DNA from: Dittrichia graveolens
Taxonomy: Eukaryota > Streptophyta > Magnoliopsida > Asterales > Asteraceae
Direction of reading: 5' to 3'
DNA length: 64,000 nt
Assembly: GCA_038502395.1 (NCBI GenBank)
Contig: JARJIL010000003.1
Location: 39,044,001 to 39,108,000 of the forward strand
Positions 57,125-64,000 of the stretch are shown one piece after another. Every line of letters starts with the position of its first letter. The stretch's first letter is position 1. The notes beneath the pieces are model-generated. The model searched no databases. It was not told where the DNA came from and was given only the letters and a program-made list of their open reading frames with translations. The translations under genes were made by a program, and so were the position numbers.

Positions 57125-58309
57125 TTTGTACAAATTCTACTTAGCTAGGTTATGGTGATCCTAAGATATAAGGTCTAACAACTAACACTCCCGTTCAATC
57201 ATATAGCAATGCATGTAAAATCAAACATTTCATAACGTGATTTAAGCAACACATGTTCAATCATATAGTTCCCAAAAGTACCAAAATGATTTCCTAAAAG
57301 ACATCAAGTGATTAATGTTTAACAAATCATCAAAAAAAACCACCAAGTTTAATAATCGAAAGAAACTCCAAATCTTTCACTAATTCAATCTCCTTAAAAA
57401 AAAACAACCCTAGCGTACCATCATACTTACTAGCAATCTCACCATCACTATAACAAAATATCCTCCCAAGCACATATATAATTAAATCATCTACACGGCC
57501 CTCCTTGTTGCAATGGTAGTCCCCACAGCTCTTAACGCTTCACGGTGTTGCGACTCCGAGAGCATAGACAAAAAAATTTCATAGGACATGGTGCCGGTGG
57601 TCTAAACTAGTATGATGAATACTCAGTTCTAGTGATATGCTTTGTATCCACCTTCCCTCTTTAGGGGTCACCCTTAATGTCCTTACGATAGTTCCCGTTA
57701 CTACTCAGGGTGCTTCTATGTGCTCCCTAAATCAGCAGTTCTCTCCCTCCTAATGAAAAGGTCACGATGTTACTCTCGTTGGTAAGGGGACTCTTTTCCT
57801 AGCCGTGAGCCTAACACATGCTTCACAGGAAGTTGGTGTTGATAATACACTAGGTCGTGAAACTCGGGGACTCTCCTACTAAGTTTCTATTCTAACCTCC
57901 ATGGGTAAAGAATATGTAATCTTAATGCGTCAACCTAATGATGACATTACAGACTTCGATATATATAAAATTGGTTACTAAGTGTGCTAATATATGAAAG
58001 TACTTATGATATGCCATGCTTATGCACACACACAATAATCGTGATCTAGAAAGAAAGTAAATAAAATTTTGTTTCTAAGTATATTTTTATTATAACTAAC
58101 CTAAGTGCCATATCGTACATAGCTAAATTAGACATAGGTGATCAAGCTTTGTCTAATTGAGTTATAACAATGTGGTACTCAGCTTAATTATATTATCAAT
58201 ACACTTGATGCATTTTAAACAAAATTATTTGTAAAATTATTTTTATAAACCTTTGGTCATAGTTGTTGTTTTCCCCCCATAAGAAAAACAACATTCTCTA
58301 TAACCTTAG
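57125..58309 (-). other. non-coding leader of element D
   Basis: Matches the leader of A with few changes; no gag in any frame. Confidence 0.8.
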
Positions 58310-58321
58310 GCTCTGATACCA
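58310..58321 (-). promoter_or_regulatory. primer-binding site of element D
   Basis: TGGTATCAGAGC on the minus strand, four bases from the LTR. Confidence 0.9.
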
Positions 58322-58325
58322 AATC

Positions 58326-60967
58326 TGTCACACCCCGCTAAAGCGGAAACACGAGGTGTCACAGCACAAGATATCATCGCACAAGGTAAATAGACAATAA
58401 CCATTATATTGACTTAACAAAAATAAGTAGTTCGGGTAAAAGATAAATAAAAGTTACATAATCGAATAAAAATTAAATGACATTGTCTTGTACGATGCGA
58501 GAATAAAATAAATATTGTTTTTATAAAACGTGACGATGAAGATGAAGATGCCACACATCATGTTTGTATGCATAAGGTACCTAACGACGATCACCTGAAA
58601 GCACGGGTAAAAGAAAGAAAACGGTCAACTACTAGAGTTGGTGAGTTCATAGGTTTTTAATATATGCACAAAATATCTTTTAAATGAGAAAAGTTTAAAT
58701 AATTGATGGAAGTTTTTGGATAAAATCCAAGTATGAAATAATGATAGAAGATGTATTATATTGCCCAATACGTTGCACATGGTAGTAATAGACTATGATG
58801 ATTATTGCTTGAGCCATTATCCAACCTAGCCGACAACCAATTGCCCATGATAAACCTAACGCCTATATTAAATGACGTTAGTAGTGGTAAAGTACATCTA
58901 TAGTTCGTCAACCATAAATGGGAGACGTCGGAATCTCCAAATAGCGCTACTTACAAATACCATCGGCTCACTAGCGGAGTTAAGGAATAATGTCCAACGA
59001 AAGGGCCTTACAACGATCACCCAAGCACATCAAAGAATAATACCATAAGTGCTCAAAATAATATTTGAAATAAATAAGAAGATAGGCAATAAACTTTTCA
59101 TGAAACGTATACACATGCTTTCACCCCAAAATAATATGAAATACGGTAAAAAGGGGCTATGATACTCACTTGGTATGCAAAGGTGTTTTCTTGTAAGGAT
59201 TTCTTGTTCCTACCGAAGCTCCTTTCCTAATATAAAAAGGTATGTAGCTCTATTAGACTTATTTTATTTATTATTTTGTATTATTTATTTGTTGTTAACT
59301 TATTTATTTAAATAGTTAAAGGTTGTCTCTATTTTTCCATTATTCATAAGTGTTCACTGAAATTTTCAGTTCTTTGAGTTGAACTTTAAAAATTAAAAAC
59401 TGTTATTTAGGAGTCATATTAAGGCTTGATATTTTAATATAATCTTACTACATGTTTCTAGAATGTCCAGTAAAAATATAGGAATTTATAATCCATGTTT
59501 GGTATTTTTAATAATTAAAAGTGTATAGGATGTCCACTGATCAGTGTCTGGATGACATGTTGTTACTAAAACGTCTGTTTAGGGCTCATACGACCTCCTT
59601 TTTACATGATTCAAACTGGGAAATAACCACGACTCAAAGATTAAACTTTTAAAAAAAACTAGACGTATTTTGACCCAAGAATGAGTAAGTTACACGCGTT
59701 TAAAGTGTACCCTTCTAGATCTGCCAGATTTCCAGATTCAACATATGGGTCTTTTTAAATATGTTTGAAGGATCAAACGTTCATGAAAATTAGTGAATCC
59801 AGGTTTAAATGAAAGGTAACACATTAAACTAAGATTAGCAAAAAGAATCAACTGATTTTGATACCTAGAACTCCAGATATAACAAAAACAAGTGAGGAGT
59901 TCTAACATCAGATTCTGCCAGATTTGTGATTCTTTTTGCTTATGGGTCATAACTTTAATATAACATGTTTATATTCATGAATAATCATATTGTATGAGTA
60001 TAAGCTTTGATAATCCATGTGTTCTTACAACAATGGTAGGATGATACACATTTTATGTGTTCCTTACAACATTTGTTTAGATGAAACACATGCATGATCA
60101 AAGTCTTATTTTCTTGATTTTTAGTTGATTAAGTTCCATACAACAACGGTAGGATGATGCACATTTCATGTGCTCCTTACAACATTGGTAGGATGTTTAT
60201 ATTTACATGATTATATATATATATATATAAAGGAAATAAGATGAACAACAAAGAAAATAAATAAAAGAAAGAAGAAAGAAGAAGAGAAGAAAAGAAGAAA
60301 AGTAGAAGAGTAGAGATGAGTGTGTTATGATCATCTTACCAACTCTTTTCTTTGATTATGTGTTTGATCTTCACAAGATGAACAAGAGTTGGATGTTCTT
60401 GGGAGATTTTTGTTGGTGAAAGAAGAAGAGAGAAAAGAGAAGAGATGGAGTGTGGTGGTGAAGGAAATGATGAAGAGTAGTAGGGGGCTTATATAGAGCA
60501 TGGGGGAGATCAAGTGGTGATTCTTGGGAAGAGAAGGAGGCAAGAGAAAAGAGATGGGGGGTTTCTTTTATTTTTTTATTTTTTATAAATTATGTGTAAT
60601 TAGTTTAAATAAATTTGTATAAATGGTGATTTTGTTTAAATCTTTTAATTAACAAAGTTTTAATTATTTTGATGAGTTTATATATATATATATATATGTT
60701 TTATATTTTAACTTATTTATATTTATTATGATGTATTTAATTATTTTTATTTTTATTATTATTATTATTGTATATGATTTGTAATTCTTGACTTTTAATA
60801 ATTCGATTTTTCGAGCTCGGGAAGGTTCTAACCATATAGGCGGGATTTCTACGAAATCTAATATTATTATGGAAGTATTTAAGTCATAAATACTATTTTT
60901 AGTCATACTAGGCTTAAAATTAGAATTTCTAATGGCTAACCTGGGAAATTTGTTGCCGAATGTCACA
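58326..60967 (-). repeat. 5' LTR of element D
   Basis: 2642 bp, same as 51211-53852 in all parts compared. Confidence 0.9.
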
Positions 60968-60972
60968 CATAA

Positions 60973-61153
60973 CATGAAGATTTGGGCAAAAAATGGAATC
61001 AAGCCCAATCTTCATCCACTCGAAGAACATGAAGAACGCTTTTCAAATATTTCAAGATTTTATTCGATTGAAACATGATCTAAGTGTTCCTAAGCCCCAT
61101 CCCACACCATATATGCATTAACAACACCATTTGATTGTAGAACAAAGTGTGTG
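60973..61153. other. host sequence right of element D
   Basis: Continues from 51205 after removing D. No feature recognised. Confidence 0.35.
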
Positions 61154-61350
61154 TGAAAGTCCTTTGTTGTGAAGAAGATGAGTAAACAATGAATACTTGA
61201 AGTAAAGATGATGAAGTTAGTATGAACAAGTATGAACACTTTGCATGAACTTGAAGATTCTCTCTCAATATTTCTTGAACGTAAAGAGCAGAGAATGCAA
61301 ATACAAAGAGTTACCTTGCAAACTAGGTTTGCAAGGATATAAATACATAA
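61154..61350 (-). repeat. inverted LTR fragment of the element E family
   Basis: Reverse complement of the R-U5 part of the LTR at 61352-61708, from its terminal TGAAAGTCCTTTG (61154) back to the TATA box (GTATTTATATCC). Beyond 61154 no primer site follows, so it is a 3' or solo LTR. Its U3 part is cut off where E begins. E probably inserted into an older copy of its own LTR. Confidence 0.75.
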
Positions 61351-61351
61351 G

Positions 61352-61708
61352 TGTTAGATATTAATTAGTTTGTTTGCCTTGTGTTCCTTTGTTTGTAATA
61401 TGTATATCTAGACTAGTTTATTAAATGGGCTTGGCCCACTCTACCTATGTATTGTTTAGTCTAGATAATTGTTAGTATTGGGCCCATAAGGCTTTAAGGC
61501 CCATGTGCCTACTTGTATTTAAACCCTTGCAAACCTAGTTTGCAAGGTAACTCTTTGTAATAGAACTTCTCTGAATTTCACGTTCAAATATACTCTAGAG
61601 AGAATCTTCAAGTTCATGCAAAGTGTTCGTACTTGCTTATACTAACTTCATCATTCTTACTTCAAGTATTGATTGTTTACTCATCTTTTACTCAACAAAG
61701 GACTTTCA
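61352..61708 (+). repeat. 5' LTR of copia element E
   Basis: 357 bp from TGTTAGATATTAATTAG to GGACTTTCA. TATA-like TATTTAAA at 61516-61523, then a perfect hairpin at 61526-61546 (9-bp arms CTTGCAAAC/GTTTGCAAG, loop CTA) at the expected transcription start. The same hairpin is kept in the inverted copy at 61314-61334. Confidence 0.8.
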
Positions 61709-61710
61709 AT

Positions 61711-61722
61711 TGGTATCAGAGC
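61711..61722 (+). promoter_or_regulatory. primer-binding site of element E
   Basis: TGGTATCAGAGC, complementary to initiator tRNA-Met, two bases after the LTR. Confidence 0.9.
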
Positions 61723-62719
61723 CAACTCCCTACTGGATTGGTTCAACATTACCTGAAAGAAACATCTGTGTGTGAGAAACAAAACCTAAAAGCTGCTTCT
61801 GTTCTTGTTTGCGTGAAGCTTAGAAAGAACAAAACCCATTTAGCCAAAATCTCTTGTTTTTCAAGTTATTTGTTGTATCTAAGAAGTATTTAAGAAGGAT
61901 AAAACCTTTTTAACTATTTTTAGAACAAACAAACAACATTTGGGTAGTGTTCTTGAAAATTTAGTGTTCTTCAAGTTCTTATAGTTTTTCTACTGTTTCA
62001 TCAAATTTTCAAAAATTTGCTGTTGTTTTGGGTTGAAATCAGAAAAGGGAAGTGTTTCTAGTGAAAGGAAAGTTCAAAACAAAAGTTTAGTGAGTTTTAG
62101 TGTGTTTTGGGCAAAATTAGCAGTCTGTTATCGAACAGAGTACAGACCTGCGAGTTTTGGATTATTACCCATCCGACAGTCATACGACTCTTAGCTCATC
62201 CGACTTTGGCTCATCCGACTGTCGTATGACTTTCCCAAAGGTCATGCTACTTTTGCTCTAGGTTCATCCGAACTTATTTTTGAAAAGCACACAACTTTAG
62301 TCTCATCCGACTTTTAGGTTCATACTTCATCCGAACTTCATCCGACTTTCGGACCAACAGTCTCATCCGACTTGTGGTTTGAAAACTCATCAGACCTTCA
62401 TCTGACTTTCGGATCACCAATCGTTCATCCGACTTTCGGACGGAAAATCTCATCCGACTTTCGGATCACACTCAATTTCATCCGACTTTCGGACCAAAAT
62501 TTCATCCGACTTTCGGACAAAAATTTCATCCGACTTTCGGATAACAATCAATCTCATCCGACAGTCACAGAAACACAAATCCAAGAACCCTTAGTCCATC
62601 CGACTTTCGCATCAAATCATACTTGGATAACCTCACTTAATTCTCAAACACTTCAACCGACTTCACAAGTTTTCCCACACACAAACTAACATTCTATTTC
62701 AGGGAGAAAGATCCAAAAG
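61723..62719 (+). other. leader of element E
   Basis: 1 kb between primer site and gag ATG. First half AT-rich with no signal; second half is a motif array (62165-62625). A long leader can carry packaging and dimerisation signals; that is inference. Confidence 0.7.
62165..62625 (+). repeat. TCATCCGACTTTCGGA hairpin array
   Basis: About twenty copies of TCATCCGAC, at least seven extended to TCCGACTTTCGGA, a perfect 5-bp inverted repeat with loop CTT. Spacing is irregular (16-40 bp); the densest part is 62400-62550. Some units are variants (TCATCCGAACTTC, TCATCTGACTTTCGGA). Confidence 0.9.
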
Positions 62720-63666
62720 ATGAGTTCAAGCAACGAAATCCTTGCCATAGGAACAGACACTAAACCTCCAGTACTTTTTAGAAATGAGTACAATGTATGG
62801 AAAGGAAGGTTTATGGACTTCATAGAGCATAATGAAAAATATGGTGAAATGATGAAAGACAGCATCCTAAACGGTGATGCCATTTTTGAGAAATTTGTCG
62901 AGGCTGTTCCAGAAAACAATCCACCAATTCTTGCTGAAAGGAGACGGAAGCTCCCATTAGAATTAACTGCAGAAGAAAAAGCCCATGCACGCGCCGACAA
63001 AGACGCAAAATATTACTAGAAACAAGGGTATGCGTGGAAATCTACTCAAAGATAGACAGTTTGACATCTGCCAAAGAGATTTGGGATGAAGTAAAACAAC
63101 AGATGCAAGGTACTGAGCAAGGGTCATTCATTAGGGAAACACAGCTTGTTAACACCTTCAGGGAATTCAACGCTAGGGAGGGTGAACTGTTGCAAGACAC
63201 TTACAGTCGATTCTGTAGAATTTTGAACGAAATGAGAAATCATGGCGTGACGAGATCCGATCTAGATATAAATGTCAACTGGATCAATGCACTTGGTCCT
63301 GAATGGAGTGAACATGTTCGCTTGTATAAACATGTTAATCGGAATCTCAAGGCGGTATCTCACCACTCAATTTATGAGGACTTGAATCAGTTTCAAGATG
63401 AAGTTCTCATCAAACTTTCAATGAAGCAACCATCTGACCCGGTTGCACTAGTGGCTGAAAGGAGACCGCGGGAATCATCAAGGGGTAGCAAAGGGAAGCA
63501 GGTTGTGATTGACTCCGACTCCTCGGAAGGAGAGATGGAGATGTCAGAAAAGGATGTGGTACTGAAGGCTATGTCATTGATTACGAGATCTTTCCAGAAC
63601 AAGTACGGTAAGACCAACAACCTACAGCGGTACACATCCGGACCTAGAAAAAGTGAAAGAAAATGA
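62720..63666 (+). pseudogene. copia Gag of element E (frameshifted)
   Basis: Starts MSSSNEILAIGTDTKPPVLF. The first piece (62720-63019) ends at a TAG produced by a one-base shift near 63015; the frame resumes as VCVEIYSKIDSLTSAKEIWD and runs to 63666, with the capsid block REFNAREGELLQDTYSRFCR and LNEMRNHGVTRSDLD. It ends in an acidic SDSSEGEMEMSEKD patch and RYTSGPRKSER, where a CCHC zinc knuckle would normally follow but does not. Gag would form the particle and bind RNA. Confidence 0.85.
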
Positions 63667-64000
63667 ACTAAATACCTTAAGAAGTGAAAATGAAGTCATA
63701 ATTCATAACTTAAAAGCGGCCAAAGTCCCAGCTGAAGAAGATTTTAAGTTTTTGCAAAAAGAACGATGTCAACTATACTCAAAAATAAAAGATCTCGAAG
63801 ACCTATTGATTAAAAGAGATCAAACGGCACAAACCATTTTTCTGAACAAACCTAAGGATGTTAAATTTTCTAAATGGACATATGAAGGTTTAGGTTACGT
63901 TAATCCTCACATAAGTGACAAGATAAGTGCTAAACAGTTATACGACTTTGAATGCATGAATATGGGGTTAACCAAGCAAATGGTGTTCGTTGGACAAGTC
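63657..64000 (+). pseudogene. Gag C-terminal coiled-coil region of element E (runs off window)
   Basis: In a frame shifted from the previous piece: ENELNTLRSENEVIIHNLKA, FKFLQKERCQLYSKIKDLED, TIFLNKPKDVKFSKWTYEGL. Heptad-like Leu spacing suggests a coiled coil. The junction with the preceding piece omits the zinc knuckle, so a deletion with frameshift is likely near 63655. Confidence 0.7.

Larger units (their letters stand above)
51211..60967 (-). mobile_element. Ty3/gypsy element D (sister of A, decayed pol, gag-less)
   Basis: LTR 51211-53852, internal 53853-58325, LTR 58326-60967, TSD CATAA at 51206-51210 and 60968-60972. Both LTRs are 2642 bp and identical wherever I compared them, so insertion is very recent. 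The pol, however, is full of frameshifts. Leader and protease stub match element A; the pol core does not. Confidence 0.9.

Noticed and set aside
62165..62625. CRISPR-like array
   Set aside because: Spacing is irregular, units are degenerate, there are no cas genes, and the context is a plant retrotransposon leader.

Overview
This is nuclear DNA of a flowering plant. No intact host gene is visible. Almost all of the 64 kb is nested, mostly dead transposable elements, with one ABC-transporter gene scrap, a Helitron relic and a few small DNA transposons. A daisy-family (Asteraceae) genome is my inference: the copia 3'-ORF, the gypsy LTRs starting TGTCACACCCCGC and the gag types resemble what I remember from that family; no search was run.

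Layout. 1-7474: a decayed SIRE/Maximus-like Ty1/copia element on the minus strand (RNase H, RT, IN, Gag, then its 5' LTR at 5963-7474), inserted into 7475-10550, the 3' part of another SIRE-like element on the plus strand (extra 3' ORF, polypurine tract, start of 3' LTR). 10573-10969: ABCB-transporter exon pseudogene. 11534-13111: non-autonomous hAT-like element. 13217-14896: terminal-inverted-repeat element filled with CCCTACC-type, GGTGGC and TTAGGG repeats. 15009-15262: a MITE. 16190-16300: possible SINE. 17141-18911 continuing at 28510-28640: Helitron helicase, split by gypsy element A (18912-28504, TSD TACAT).

30000-50900, minus strand: the 3' ORF and 3' LTR of a second SIRE-like copy, cut into three pieces by gypsy element B (30371-38773, TSD CTTAG) and by copia element C (42013-50256, TSD AATAT). 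Ignoring the two insertions, the reading frame continues across both sites. 51211-60967: gypsy element D (TSD CATAA), sister of A. 61352-64000: 5' half of a plus-strand copia element E (LTR, primer site, hairpin-rich leader, broken gag), abutting an inverted piece of its own LTR family.

Most interesting: (1) A and D share LTRs, leader and a protease stub almost exactly, both lack gag, but carry clearly different pol segments, as if two pol cassettes sat in one non-autonomous shell; (2) the 3' end of C is a 1.64-kb near-perfect palindrome of two inverted LTR-like copies, yet the whole 8.2-kb insertion has a clean target duplication; (3) B, C and E each carry an array of short CG-containing motifs, several of them perfect mini-hairpins, in the LTR or leader; (4) the SIRE-type 3' ORF has a recurring C-terminal domain in two independent copies.
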